A stretch of DNA of 64,000 nucleotides from Epiperipatus broadwayi (GCA_028023455.1 JAQFVV010006354.1:2059615-2123614); one strand, 5' to 3'; numbered from the stretch's first letter, positions 14,034 to 24,084 are shown. Program-made: numbers and translations. The notes: generated from the sequence alone by a model not told the origin.

Positions 14034-14366
14034 GGAGGCCTTAAAGGAACCAAGCAGGGCAAATTCCTAATGTCCACTCCGTTCTTGTCATTGCAGCTGT
14101 TATTACTATGTGATTATTCATATAGTATACGAACATGGATGGGCTGCTCACCAACACACATTAGCCAGCAGGGTGAGTTTATTGGCTTTTTACCTCTGAG
14201 TTTAAGATCAAGAAACACCATGGTCTTTCTTCTCAGTGCCTGATAAGGCAGAATGAATGTTTGTGTAAATGATAAATATTTTTCCAATACATATATACAA
14301 TTATGACAGACAAAAATAAAGCATGGCCCTTATTCCCAGGAGGCTGTAAAGTCACCAAACAAGGCA
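14034..14366 (+). repeat. Repeated motif in LINE 5' leader
   Basis: A motif of about 28 bp (GGAGGC, two bases, TAAAG, then ACCAA-CA-GGCA) occurs at 14034-14062 and again at 14339-14366, 305 bp apart, within the leader upstream of the ORF. It may be a remnant of tandem promoter-like units, which many LINEs carry in their 5' UTR. Downstream of the second copy, 14367-14430 is the most GC-rich part of the element. Confidence 0.5.
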
Positions 14367-14444
14367 GCGGTTGGTGGCCGAAGGCGGAGGGTGCTAAGAA
14401 TCCCCTGATTGCGGAACCAGGCTGCCATTTGATGATGACTTTTT

Positions 14445-14716
14445 ATTTAGGTACTTACAACTGCAGATCACATTCAAGTGAAGGAAGATTGCAAGAATTA
14501 GAAGAAGAACTGTCTTATATTAAATAGGACATTATTGGACTTTGTTAAGTTAGAAGAAAAGGAGATGAAACAATTGATTTAAAAAGTGGACATATACTCT
14601 ATTATAAAGGCACACATATTGGAAATACAAGTGGAGTAGGATTCATTATAAATAAAAAGTGGAAGAACAATATTGTGGAGATTGATGGTGTATCGGACAG
14701 AGTGGTTAAGATTAGT
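14445..14716 (+). pseudogene. LINE endonuclease N-terminus, broken by two stops and a frameshift
   Basis: The endonuclease starts with GTYNCRS near 14452-14472, the usual first beta-strand with its Asn in apurinic-type LINE endonucleases. It continues in the same frame through SSEGRLQELEEELSYI. Two stop codons interrupt it: TAG at 14525-14527, where the family normally has Trp, and TAA at 14546-14548, where Glu is usual before the VRRKG that follows. The frame continues (GTHIGNTSGVGFII near 14613-14655) to about 14715. There a single extra base shifts reading into the frame of the long downstream ORF. So the long ORF's first 15 or so codons are out of register with the family. Confidence 0.85.
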
Positions 14717-17261
14717 TATACAACTTAATAGCAGATACCAAATGCAGATAATTCAGGTTTATGCCCCAACAAGTTCTCATAGTGATGAAGTAGTAGAAGA
14801 TTTTTATATGGATGTACAAAAGGCTTTTGATCAGAGTAAACAACATTTTAAAATTGTTATGGGGGACTTTAATGCTAGAATTGGTAGACAAATGAAAGAT
14901 GAAATTGCTGTAGGTAATTTTGGTTATGGTAATAGAAATGAGAGAGGACATAGACTTGTGGAGTTTGCAGAAAAAGAAAAACTTTATATTATGAATTCAT
15001 TTTTTAAGAAAAATGTTAAAAGGAAATGGACATGGAAGCATCCAAATGAAGGTACAGCAGAATTGGATTATATTTTAACTAACAGAAAATACATATTTCA
15101 AGATTGTAATGTTCTTAATAAATTTAACACAGGAAGTGATCATCAATTAGTAAGGTGTAAGTTATGTGTTAATGTAAAACTAGAGAGACAAAAATTATTA
15201 AGAAAAACAATATTTACAGTTGATATTCCTAATCTTCAGAAACATTCTAATGAATTTAAATTAGAACTTACAAATAGGTTTCAAGTGTTAGAAGATTTTG
15301 AACATGATACAGGTTTGAATGAAATTAATATGAAAATAACTGATACACTTTTAAAAACTGCAACAAACATAGCTGGTAGAAAAAAGCAGCAATTGACTAA
15401 TAAAATTTCTACTGAGACTAGAGAATTTATGAAGAAAAGAAGGAATATGAAGATATACAAAAATGATGTATTAAAAAGAATTGAATATCTCGAATTTTGT
15501 AAAATGGTACGGAAAAGAGTTGAAAATGATATAAGAAAGTATAACTGTGAAATAGCAAGGAAAGCTGTAGAAGAAAATAAAAGTCTCAAAAATGTTAAAG
15601 AACATTTTGGTATTGGTAGGAAATTTATATCTGCAATAAGAAAAAAAGATGGAATTATTACTAAAAAGAGAGATGACATCATGAAATTGGTAGAAGATTT
15701 TTATCAAGAATTATATAGTAATAAAGAACAAGTACCTCCTATATCTATTACATCTTCTGAATTGCCCAGAATTTTAAATGAAGAAGTGAGACATGCAATT
15801 AAGTGTATGAAGAAAGGAAAGGCTCCAGGAAATGATGGAATTATAATTGATATATTAAAAGAAGCAGGTGAAGAAATAGAAACAATTTTAGCAAAGTTAT
15901 ATACCAAATGTCTAAATGATAAAGATGTACTGGAAGATTGGAAGAATGCAGTAATAATATTAATATTTAAAAAAGGTGATAAAGAAGATATTAGAAATTA
16001 CAGACCTATCAGCCTTTTATCAGTTTTATATAAAATTTTTACCAAGATAATTACAACTCGTCTACAGAGAACTTTGGATTTCCACCAACCAAGAGAACAA
16101 GCTGGATTTAAAAGTGGTTTTAGTACAATAGATCATATCCAGGTATTGAGAGAAGTCATAGAAAGGACAAACAAATATGAGTTGTCATTATGTTTTGGAT
16201 TTGTAGATTATGAAAAGGCATTCGATTCTATACACATTTCTTCAGTGATTAAAGCATTGGATCATCAAGGTATAGATCCAGGATATTGTCATATTTTAAA
16301 GAATATTTATAAAAATGCAACAGCAACAATTAGATTACATAATGATACTGGAAAAATCAACATTGAGAAAGGTGTAAGACAAGGTGACTCCATATCTCCA
16401 AAACTCTTTACAGCAGTGCTGCAAGAAGTATTTTGTGGATTAAAATGGGAAACTAAAGGAGTGAAAGTAAATGGAGAGTATTTAAGTCATTTAGATTTTG
16501 CAGATGATGTAGTTGTTTTTGCAAATAATGCTTCAGAGCTGCAGGAAATGTTGCAGGAGTTAGCAGATGAAAGTAGAAAAGTAGGACTAAAGATAAATGT
16601 TAAAAAGACTAAAGTAATGTTTAATCAATTTGCTCAAAATATGAAAATAAAGATTGATTATGAAGAATTAGAAGAAGTTAACAGTTACAAATACCTTGGT
16701 CAGATTATTAATACAGATGGAAACATAATGGAGGAAATTAATCATAGAATTAAACTTGGTTGGAGTGCTTTTGGTAGAAATAACTTGATACTAAAAGGAA
16801 ATATGCCTATGTGTTTGAAAAGGATGGTTTTTAACAAATGTGTTTTACCAGTTCTTACTTATGGATCTGAGACTTGGACACTTAATAGAAGAGCAATACA
16901 GAGACTTCAGACCACTCAAAGGAGTATGGAGAGATGTATGTTGGGAGTATCAAGAAGAGATCGAAAACGCAATGTATGGGTAAGACAACAAACAGGTGTT
17001 ACTGACCTTATTGAAAAAATTAAAAGATTGAAATGGAGTTGGGCTGGACATATTGCTAGAAGAGATGATAATAGATGGACAATTGAAATTTTAAACTGGA
17101 TTCCAAGAGATTGTAAAAGACCCAGAAAGAGACCACATGTGAGATGGATGGATGAAATAAGAAAATGTGCAGGGGTGTTGTGGAGAAGAGAAGCTAAAGA
17201 TCGGAGAAGATGGATTAAACTTGGAGAGACCTTCATCCTGCAGTGGATTGATAATGGTTGA
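14673..17261 (+). CDS. LINE ORF: endonuclease C-terminal half plus reverse transcriptase (862 codons, no internal stop)
   Basis: Encodes most of the LINE polyprotein that nicks the target and copies the element RNA from the nick. The endonuclease part has YAPT at residues 30-33, GDFNA at 64-68, DYI at 132-134 and the catalytic SDH at 155-157. Residues 175-345 are a Lys/Arg-rich linker. The reverse transcriptase has GNDGI at about 386-390, YRPISLL, FVDYEKAFD with catalytic Asp512, GVRQGDSISP, and FADD with Asp611 and Asp612. The C-terminal region includes GSETWTLN and the RRDDNRW block. All catalytic residues visible here are kept. The ATG at 14673 is only the first in this open frame: true homology starts near 14717, and the natural N-terminus lies upstream in another frame. 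The minus-strand frames here are shadows. Confidence 0.92.
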   Translation: MWRLMVYRTEWLRLVIQLNSRYQMQIIQVYAPTSSHSDEVVEDFYMDVQKAFDQSKQHFKIVMGDFNARIGRQMKDEIAVGNFGYGNRNERGHRLVEFAEKEKLYIMNSFFKKNVKRKWTWKHPNEGTAELDYILTNRKYIFQDCNVLNKFNTGSDHQLVRCKLCVNVKLERQKLLRKTIFTVDIPNLQKHSNEFKLELTNRFQVLEDFEHDTGLNEINMKITDTLLKTATNIAGRKKQQLTNKISTETREFMKKRRNMKIYKNDVLKRIEYLEFCKMVRKRVENDIRKYNCEIARKAVEENKSLKNVKEHFGIGRKFISAIRKKDGIITKKRDDIMKLVEDFYQELYSNKEQVPPISITSSELPRILNEEVRHAIKCMKKGKAPGNDGIIIDILKEAGEEIETILAKLYTKCLNDKDVLEDWKNAVIILIFKKGDKEDIRNYRPISLLSVLYKIFTKIITTRLQRTLDFHQPREQAGFKSGFSTIDHIQVLREVIERTNKYELSLCFGFVDYEKAFDSIHISSVIKALDHQGIDPGYCHILKNIYKNATATIRLHNDTGKINIEKGVRQGDSISPKLFTAVLQEVFCGLKWETKGVKVNGEYLSHLDFADDVVVFANNASELQEMLQELADESRKVGLKINVKKTKVMFNQFAQNMKIKIDYEELEEVNSYKYLGQIINTDGNIMEEINHRIKLGWSAFGRNNLILKGNMPMCLKRMVFNKCVLPVLTYGSETWTLNRRAIQRLQTTQRSMERCMLGVSRRDRKRNVWVRQQTGVTDLIEKIKRLKWSWAGHIARRDDNRWTIEILNWIPRDCKRPRKRPHVRWMDEIRKCAGVLWRREAKDRRRWIKLGETFILQWIDNG

Positions 17262-17262
17262 T

Positions 17263-17278
17263 GATGATATATATATAT

Positions 17279-17323
<45 letters not shown>

Positions 17324-17344
17324 ATATATATATATATTATAAAC
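17263..17344. repeat. (TA)n array with a duplicated flank at the LINE 3' end
   Basis: The LINE tail GATGAT runs into (TA)n and TTATAAA, then about 20 TA units. The GATGATATATATATATATTATAAA-type flank then appears a second time at 17320-17343. This gives a direct duplication of about 24 bp around the array, either a target duplication or replication slippage. Confidence 0.8.
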
Positions 17345-17564
17345 AGAAACATATGTAACTGGCCATTTTTTAGTGTTAAAAAATTCTTTTCAATTTCCAT
17401 GAATTGGGTTTGCATCAGATCTGAGAAAAAACTTGAATAGTTTTAATCATTCTATATAGTTTATTTTAAGTAACTAATGTATAGCAACCTATATGGACTT
17501 CCATTATTGGCTGGCAAAATGTTATATTTTTATTTATAGTGAAGAGGATGACAGAAATCCATTG
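17345..17564. other. Flank, nothing recognised
   Basis: About 220 bp of AT-rich DNA. Short frames on both strands at 17466-17687 overlap the inverted repeat that follows and are not genes. Confidence 0.5.
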
Positions 17565-17990
17565 CATCTTCACTGTTCTGCAATTGGAACATGGAGTGTA
17601 ATGATTTTTATCACTATTCTTATATGTAAAAACATGTGCAAAACTGTCCATATAGTAGTGCCACCCAGTGCAAGCCAGAATAATTAACAGATGGCAGAAG
17701 GCTTGTCAATAAAATACCTATCTAATGCCTAATCATCCAGTATCCCCAGACAAGATTCTAGCTTGTGGCTTTCATCAGTAAGAAGCCTTGGATCTGAGAG
17801 AGCTAGAAACTAGTCTGGGGATATTGGATAAGTAGGCATTAGATAAGGATTTTATGCACAAGCATTTTAGCATCCATTGAATACTCTGGCTTGGACTGAG
17901 TGACATTACTGTATGGAGCATTTTGTCTGTTTTAATAACAGTTATGATCAAGCATAAAAATGGTGATCATGTGATGTAAAAAATGTCGTT
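17565..17990. mobile_element. Head-to-head inverted pair of hammerhead-like repeat units
   Basis: Two related sequences meet head to head. The minus-strand unit covers about 17799 down to 17565, and the plus-strand unit 17800 to about 17990. Arms of roughly 125 bp (17641-17765 and 17801-17925) pair with about 80% identity, followed by weaker outer similarity. The minus unit carries a hammerhead-like core: CTGATGA at 17778-17772, stem II AGC/GCT around a CACAA loop, then GAATC, TT and GTC ending at 17749. The plus unit keeps GAAACTAGTC and the cleavage-side TGGGGAT but lost its CTGANGA half at the junction. The same family recurs at 22640-23220 and, as a diverged subfamily, at 58320-59392. Confidence 0.75.
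17742..17785 (-). ncRNA. Degenerate hammerhead ribozyme motif
   Basis: On the minus strand CTGATGA is followed by a 3-bp stem II (AGC/GCT, loop CACAA), GAA, a minimal stem III position and GTC, then TGGGGA, which can pair with the TTCTTA upstream through U-A and wobble pairs as stem I. A15.1 is changed to U, so the stem III closing pair is lost. It probably cleaves poorly or not at all. Confidence 0.5.
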
Positions 17991-18059
17991 AGGATTTTCG
18001 TAACTTTTTTCTCTACTGGAGTTTATATAATGGTTGTCCTATATTTTACCTCTGTTAAT

Positions 18060-18360
18060 TTGACTACCTATTTATTTATTTATCCAAATTTTGTTTATCC
18101 ATTCCTATGATTGTATGATTTTTTGATTGTCTATTTACATAGCTATTTATAAATCAACATATCTATATGCCTCTATCTATAGGCTTATCTATTTATTTAT
18201 TTATTTATCTGATTATCTAACAATTTTTCTGTCTATCAAACTATCTATCTATTTATATCCCCTAATTTATTTATTGTCTTATTGTCCCTTAGTATGTATG
18301 TCATATTATTTGTTTAAATATCTGTTTGTCTATCTACCCATTTATAAATATTTGTAATAA
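18060..18360 (+). repeat. Degenerate TATC/TTTA tetranucleotide-rich tract
   Basis: About 300 bp built of loosely repeated CTAT, TTTA and ATCT units. It produces an artefactual open frame rich in Tyr, Leu, Ile and Ser at 18127-18357. It is not a gene. Confidence 0.8.
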
Positions 18361-20324
18361 ATTAATTATTATAATATTAATAAATTATTAAGACATTAAC
18401 AGTAAATTAATACATTTTACAACTCATTTGTTGCTATTTTCACAACCTTTTTCATTTGAAAACTACATAAATTTAACTTTAGTGAAAGTAAATATAATTA
18501 TGTTATATCCTGAGATTCATACATTGTGAACACTTTGTCTAGTAATTAAATATTTCTTATTCCTAGTTATCAAAATTGCCTGTTTGATTTTTTTTTTTTA
18601 TTATAATTCTTTTCACATAAGAAATTTTATTAGTTTTTAGATTAAAATTAAATATAAACTCATTTTTTTCATCATGATAAAAGAAAATAGATCCTCTTTT
18701 TAATTCATTATTATTCTTTTTTATGTTTATATAACAACTGATGTTCTTTTATCCAATTCTCAATAATGTATCTTAATTTAGCTATATATTAAATCTTGCA
18801 CTTATATAAAATTTTATACTCCATATAACCATCTTTTTTTTAAAGGTATAATATTTTTTTTAAAATTATTCAGCAGTTTATTAACATGGCATAGAATGCA
18901 AAAGTGAAATATATAATTTTCTCTACATATTTGCGGTAAGTTTAACTTGAGCATTTGATACATGGAATAGATATGTATTTTTATCATTAACATTCTGATT
19001 CTGTAAAGTGGTACACTTTTGTTACAAAATGATGTAACCTAATTGATTTTCTAATTGTTATATCCATCTTTTAATCAGATCTTATCACTTTCATAATGAC
19101 ATTGTTATTTATTGTGAAATAAAATATACCTATAACTTGTCATCTTAAATACAAACGATACATTTTATTTATAGTGTATATAACATCTTTCTTGAAGTGG
19201 TTTGATTATCAATTTAGAATTTAATAAATCATCATATTATATTATAAACAAATCTAGATATTTAATACCTTTATGTTGTTCTTTTCAATGATTCATTTAA
19301 ATCTTTAACTTGTTTAATTCAATTATAATATATTTTATATTTTTTATATGTACAGAAACAAAAAAAAACATTATCAACATATCTTTTAAAAATGTTAAGA
19401 CCTATAAATTACAATTACTAAAACTTTTCTTTTTGTATGGAGAAAAAGTAAAATTACAAATATATGAGTTGATAGGCAGAGAAATAGACAAACTTTGAAT
19501 CATTTAATAGTATTTCGTTTCAGAACAACAATAATATTATTTTTAATAAATCTTAAAAAGTCAATAATGAAGTCTATAGCATATTGGAAAATCTCTTTAT
19601 TTATAAAGTCTTGTTAAATAATTAAACCTTGACCCAAAACTGAGATTTTATGTATCTATATACAACTACTTAAGAATCCAATAATAGCTTGAAATACGAT
19701 TGCATAAAATAGTTATTAGAAGTCTTCTTAAAGAAGATATTAAAAAATGCTTTATAAAAATTAGTTATTTACAGCATCCCTGAATTCATTATTACCAAAT
19801 GTAGAAACATATCTGCCAAACTAAAAAAAATCAGCTGCAAGATCAATTTTTATGTCATCATCAGGGCCTTACTCTTCCATTCCAATAAAATAAAAACACA
19901 TCCATTAATATTAATACAATATCCCTGCACCCTCTGTCAATAGCATTCTAGAATTAGAACTGAGATATATAGATGGCTTTTGAAGACAGCCTGTTACAAC
20001 TCATATCGACATTGAAGTGGGCCTTACACAAAATCTCTATCAGACCTGAACTGAAACATTAACATTGCTCATCAATTTCCTCTTTTATAATGACTTAATT
20101 TACATGAAAGAGGATACAGACTACAGATTTGTGATCATGTAAAAATCTGAGATTACACTGAATATGCAAAAGCAAATAGTCTAAATTAAAGTTTACTTCT
20201 ATTCCCACATTTAACATAAAATATAATAAAGACAAATATATGAGTGAAATTCCTCACAAACATTGCAGAAAAGTATTCACCAAGAGGCATTACTAATAAG
20301 TATATCCATACATGGTTATTTCTC
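18361..20324. other. AT-rich sequence; possible PLE remnants near the right end
   Basis: About 2 kb without a recognisable gene. From about 19780 composition becomes more balanced. This part may be the decayed N-terminal portion of the PLE at 20325-20788, but no motif was found to prove it. The 62-codon frame at 19310 looks like chance. Confidence 0.45.
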
Positions 20325-20783
20325 TCCCATAAATCCATCACCTCTTAGACTCATGCTAAATTTTGGTGGTTCCCATTGCTTTGAAACATCTAAAATGATA
20401 AAGTGATGTCTTATTGATCAGTTAGAATTTAGAAAGTATGCCATCAAGTCCACATTTGATTTTATACACTACAACATCAAAGATTGATTCATCATTTAAA
20501 ATAGCTTTTCTGGATGTTACAGAAATTTATGGTGCTATTAATAGGGTGTTATCGAAAAATATCATTAAAAATAAACTAAATAAAGTGAACTACTCCCAGC
20601 AACAAATAGACTTTATTATTGCATTTCTTTCTTCACTTAATAACAATATAGCTACTTTCAATGAACATTTCTACAAAATATCTGAAGATTATACTATCAG
20701 TCTACCTCTGAATGGAGGCATCTCCAGTTTATATGGTAACCACTTTGAAAAGATAGTCATTCCACCATACATTGAATGTATAC

Positions 20784-20788
<5 letters not shown>
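20325..20788 (+). pseudogene. Penelope-like element reverse transcriptase relic
   Basis: PLE reverse transcriptases copy element RNA and are related to telomerase. The relic starts with PSPLRLMLNFGGS near 20334-20373, matching the PLRPI-V/G-SP region of PLE RTs. It continues through IKSTFDFI near 20440-20463 in the same frame, which carries a stop near 20405. A shift near 20465 leads to the second frame, open at 20438-20788, with FLDVTEIYGAI (motif A position, Asp retained), NYSQQQIDFII, TFNEHFYKI and LPLNGGISSLYGNHFEK (motif B, normally G-x-MG-SP). The YADD box is missing because a (TA)n array and a LINE fragment cut the relic at 20789. Hammerhead-like repeats lie on either side (17565-17990 and 22640-23220), as expected for PLE terminal repeats. 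Confidence 0.7.

Positions 20789-20853
<65 letters not shown>
20789..20853. repeat. (AT)n microsatellite
   Basis: About 32 uninterrupted AT units between the PLE relic and a LINE 3' end. Several long frames in this region merely read through the array as Tyr-Ile repeats. Confidence 0.95.
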
Positions 20854-20855
<2 letters not shown>

Positions 20856-20861
20856 CTCTTG

Positions 20862-21030
20862 TACAAAAGACCCAGAAAGAGACCACATGTGAGATGGATC
20901 GATGAAATAAGAAAGTGTGCAGAGGTGATGTGGAGAAGAGAAGCTGAAGATCGGAGAAGATGGATTAAACTTTGAGAGACCTTCATCCTGCAGTGGATTG
21001 ATAATGGTTGATAATGATGATGATGATATA
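20862..21030 (+). mobile_element. 5'-truncated RTE-like LINE 3' end
   Basis: From about 20864 the sequence matches the last 165 bp or so of the LINE at 13980-17272 with few changes. It covers the final codons of the RT ORF (RPRKRPHVRWIDEIRK) and ends in a GATGATGATGAT tail at about 21012-21027. One change turns the Gly codon after KL into a TGA. The extreme 5' truncation is typical of LINE insertion. Confidence 0.9.
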
Positions 21031-22639
21031 TAATACAAATAAAATATTTGTTAATTAAAAAACTATTGTAATATCAATAAAAATAGTTAATATAATGGTG
21101 TAATTAACTATTATGTACAGTTTTTTCATTCTGCAGAAGTACTTATGTTTAATTTCATAGCCATCCTCAACAGCTGATAAATGAGGAGGTTTCAGAAATT
21201 AATTGAAGATACTTCTTCAAATTGGAAGAGTGTATAAAATAGTTAATTACCACTATATTTGTTACTTTTCTACATAAACTTATAAATAAATATTAGAAAA
21301 TACAGTAATTAAAATTTGTTAAAAAGAACAAAAAATATAAACATCACTTAGAAATGTTTTCAACTTTCCTTGTAGTCTTTGTCAACTAATATTTTGAAAG
21401 ATCAACTTTCCCATAATTATGTGATCTTAACATTTACTGCTTGCCTATTGATTAAGTCTTGCTTGTATTTATATATTAACATAGCTTCCTTGATTTGTGT
21501 TTTTTTATTATTTCTTTCAGTTTGCAATATTTTTACATTATTATAATTAAAATCAAAACCATATATACATGATATATTATAGTCATAAAAAACAAAATCT
21601 GGTCAATTATCATTATCTTTAGAATTTTGTTTAGTATTTTTAATATATATATATATATATATATATGGTGCATTTTTCATTGCTGGTCCAAAACAGCTAT
21701 CAAAAAAATCAAACTTAAACTTCAAAAACTAACCTGCACTCATTTTAATGTAGTGACTCCTCATAATATCTCAAATTCTTTAGTTTAATAAGACACAGAA
21801 GGTCTCTCCACCTTGACTACTCTATGCACATAAATCCTTTAAGAGATGTGACTTTACACATACAAAATCCATCACAAATCAACCCCACAAGCTAGCAGGC
21901 CTCTCATGATTTTTATTTTGCAACCAATATTTATGCAAATGCAAATATACCCAAAAGACTATCAGAAAATTATACACCAATGATCTTAAATATGTCAGAT
22001 TTAAACACAGACTTCTAAAAAATAAAATGAAACTTTTTTTACAGACAAATTAACTCTAACCCCCATACGAGTGATGGTTTATTCTCCCATATATTTTACC
22101 TCTCGCCAAAACATTTGAATAAAATATTTTTGCCTAGATATCACCTTATTTTCCACACACTCCTTTCTCAAATAGACTTCTAAATAATAAAAAAAAAATA
22201 AACATGATCTCATCTCTAGCACTATTTATGGAATTAAATGCCCCCATACCTCTATTTAAGTTGGAGAAGCTTGAACATCTTTGGCTACACACATGACCAA
22301 TACACATATAAGAGGTAACTTACCAAACAATATTGCAGCTCAGTCTTTTTTGAATATCAAAAATGAACGAGGTATGTGTTTACTCTCTTTTCAGCAGCCA
22401 TTCACTATAGTGAGAGAGATGAATTAATGCAAAAAATTAGGGATACATACTACATAGCCAATTCCACTCATGCTATTAATGAAAAACATTCATCATTCCC
22501 ACTCTTTAATACATAGACTCTCTGAGAACCAAAAAAATAAATAAAGCTATAATTTATATAATTTAATGTATACAATGCTATTATTATTTACAATATAGAA
22601 TATTACATTTTTTGGTCAATATAATTAACTATCAAGCTA
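21031..22639. other. Unassigned sequence with a (TA)n array
   Basis: It includes (TA)n at 21641-21666. From about 21667 to 22540 composition is less AT-rich and C-rich on the plus strand, and looks like decayed coding DNA, but no frame is open for long and no motif was recognised. It lies between the PLE RT relic and the hammerhead-like repeats, so it could be the lost C-terminal part of that PLE. I found no GIY-YIG motif here. Confidence 0.4.
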
Positions 22640-23220
22640 CATCCTGTGAGTCATTTGTCTTTTATTGTGTCTTTATTTATAACATGATCACTATTAATCC
22701 GTCTTGCACTGAGTGACTAGTAATATGTATAGAGAGTTTTGCCTGTTTTAATAACAATTAAGGGCAAGCATTAGAAATAATGATGATGTGATGTTTATTG
22801 GCTTAAAACAAATCTTGCCTAATATGATAATGGTGGCTATAGTTATTAAAAACAAATACACCAAAATGTATAGGTACTGAACTGAGTTCAGGCCTATATG
22901 ACTATATAATCTTATAAGCTTGGATTGAAAATATTACAGTGTTTTCAATTTAAGTCTCATAGTTTTGTAGTTAAGTAGAGATAAAAGGTGGTGGCTGGAG
23001 GGTTGCATTAGATCCTAAGATTTAGGTGCAGTGATCTCAGACTCAAGGCTCCTCACTGAAGAAGGCCACAAGCCAGAAACAAGTCGGGGAATATTGGATG
23101 AGTAGGCACTAGATGAGGATTTTATGCACAAGCATTTTGGCATCCATTGATTAATCTGGCTTCCACTGAGTGGCAATAAGTATAGAGAGTTTTGCCTGGT
23201 TTAATCTTTATTTATATGAA
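22640..23220 (+). mobile_element. Tandem pair of hammerhead-like repeat units (partial plus full)
   Basis: Two plus-strand units in direct order. The first is only a 3' part (22640-22795, from about TGCACTGAGTGA to GATGATGTGATG). The second is fuller (about 22800-23220), starting with a segment that contains ACTGAGTTCAGGCC near 22881, followed by the hammerhead-like core at 23050-23092 and the same 3' part again at 23150-23205. The GAGAGTTTTGCCTG landmark recurs about 456 bp apart, giving the unit length. The second unit's order of blocks matches the subfamily at 58320-59392. Direct tandem units of this size with a ribozyme core are known for PLE terminal repeats and for retrozymes. Confidence 0.7.
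23049..23092 (+). ncRNA. Hammerhead ribozyme-like core (short stem III)
   Basis: CTGAAGA at 23056-23062 fits CUGANGA. Stem II is GGC at 23064-23066 with GCC at 23072-23074 and a CACAA loop. GAAA is at 23076-23079, followed by C, AA and GTC (23083-23085). This gives a two-base-pair stem III (A-U, C-G) and a consensus GUC cleavage site. Stem I forms between TCCTC (23050-23054) and GGGGA (23086-23090) if one base bulges. Every strictly conserved core position is present. Self-cleavage is an inference. Confidence 0.65.
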
Positions 23221-24084
23221 TTTTTTAAAAAAGGGGAAGTATGAAGGTTGTTTAATATATTTAGAAATATATTACATATGGGAAAGAGAAAGATGAATAG
23301 CTCCATGCTTGTGTATGTTTAGAATTTAAAAAAAAGTAGATATATTAATCTTTAATTGAGGCTTAAAGTTTATATCTGTGTTAGAGATAATCTCTGGTTT
23401 TAAAAAAATGATTAGTAATTATTATTATTGTATTTATCTGAAGTGGATAGTGTTAAAGTTATTAGTAGAGTGAGTTTGACAATGATAAATTAAAATGTAA
23501 CAATTTCTTAATTTTTTTATTTTATAAAATTAACCACTAAAAGAAGCAGTAATAATATTTTTACTAATTCAATTAAGATCAGGAATTAATTTTATTTTTC
23601 ATTGTCAAAATTACTTTTAAAAAGCAAATCAGAAATAATTTTCGAAGAAGAAGCACATCAAGTGAACCATAAAATTGTTAATAGAAAAAAAGTTATCACT
23701 AATTTCAGTTAACTTAAAAATACTAACACAATCAAAAGAAAATTTAATTTCAAATATTCTAAAACGCAGTTTATTCTGTGACCTTCTAGAAACCACTATA
23801 GTATTGTTTTTGTAATATAAACCCTCACAAAATCAATCATAAATGTCTTAAAGGATATTTTTATATCTGAGCTATAATATTTAAAATATGCGATTTTATC
23901 ATTGCCGTCAGATATACTTTTATATAAATTTTACAAAATACTTATTTTCATAAAATATTGTTTAATTCAAAGAATTTGAACTCAGAATTTTTTAGTTTAT
24001 TCATCCTTCCTGAGCGTGCGTCGTTAGTTTTTCAATGAAATGGATAAATGAATAGTTGGACGAGTGAAAAGACTGTAGCCCGTC
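23221..24084. other. AT-rich sequence, nothing recognised
   Basis: About 860 bp of A+T-rich DNA without frame, repeat or RNA signature. Confidence 0.55.

Larger units (their letters stand above)
13980..17272 (+). mobile_element. RTE-like LINE (non-LTR retrotransposon), near full length, interrupted
   Basis: A 3.3-kb unit with a more GC-rich 5' leader (13980-14440), one long ORF encoding an apurinic-type endonuclease followed by reverse transcriptase, and a very short 3' end finishing in a TGATGATGAT tail at 17263-17272. This compact architecture, the single ORF and the trinucleotide-type tail match the RTE clade. The leader contains a repeated motif (14034-14062 and 14339-14366). The element lies inside TA repeat DNA: (TA)n precedes it at 13963-13979 and follows it from 17270. 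Three other pieces of the same family occur at 1-530, 20862-21030 and 37916-38417. Lesions in the endonuclease part make this copy inactive. Confidence 0.9.

Noticed and set aside
14022-14243. 73-codon open frame upstream of the LINE ORF
   Set aside because: It lies in the LINE leader, has no motif, and overlaps the repeated non-coding motif; not a likely protein.
15281-17236. Several minus-strand frames inside the LINE ORF, up to 133 codons
   Set aside because: Shadows of the reverse-transcriptase frame; composition mirrors the sense codons and no motif is present.
18127-18357. 76-codon Tyr/Leu-rich frame as a membrane protein
   Set aside because: It is an artefact of degenerate TATC/TTTA repeats.
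21667-22540. Possible PLE C-terminus or tyrosine recombinase in the less AT-rich patch
   Set aside because: No GIY-YIG, recombinase or RT motif could be read in any frame; left as unassigned.
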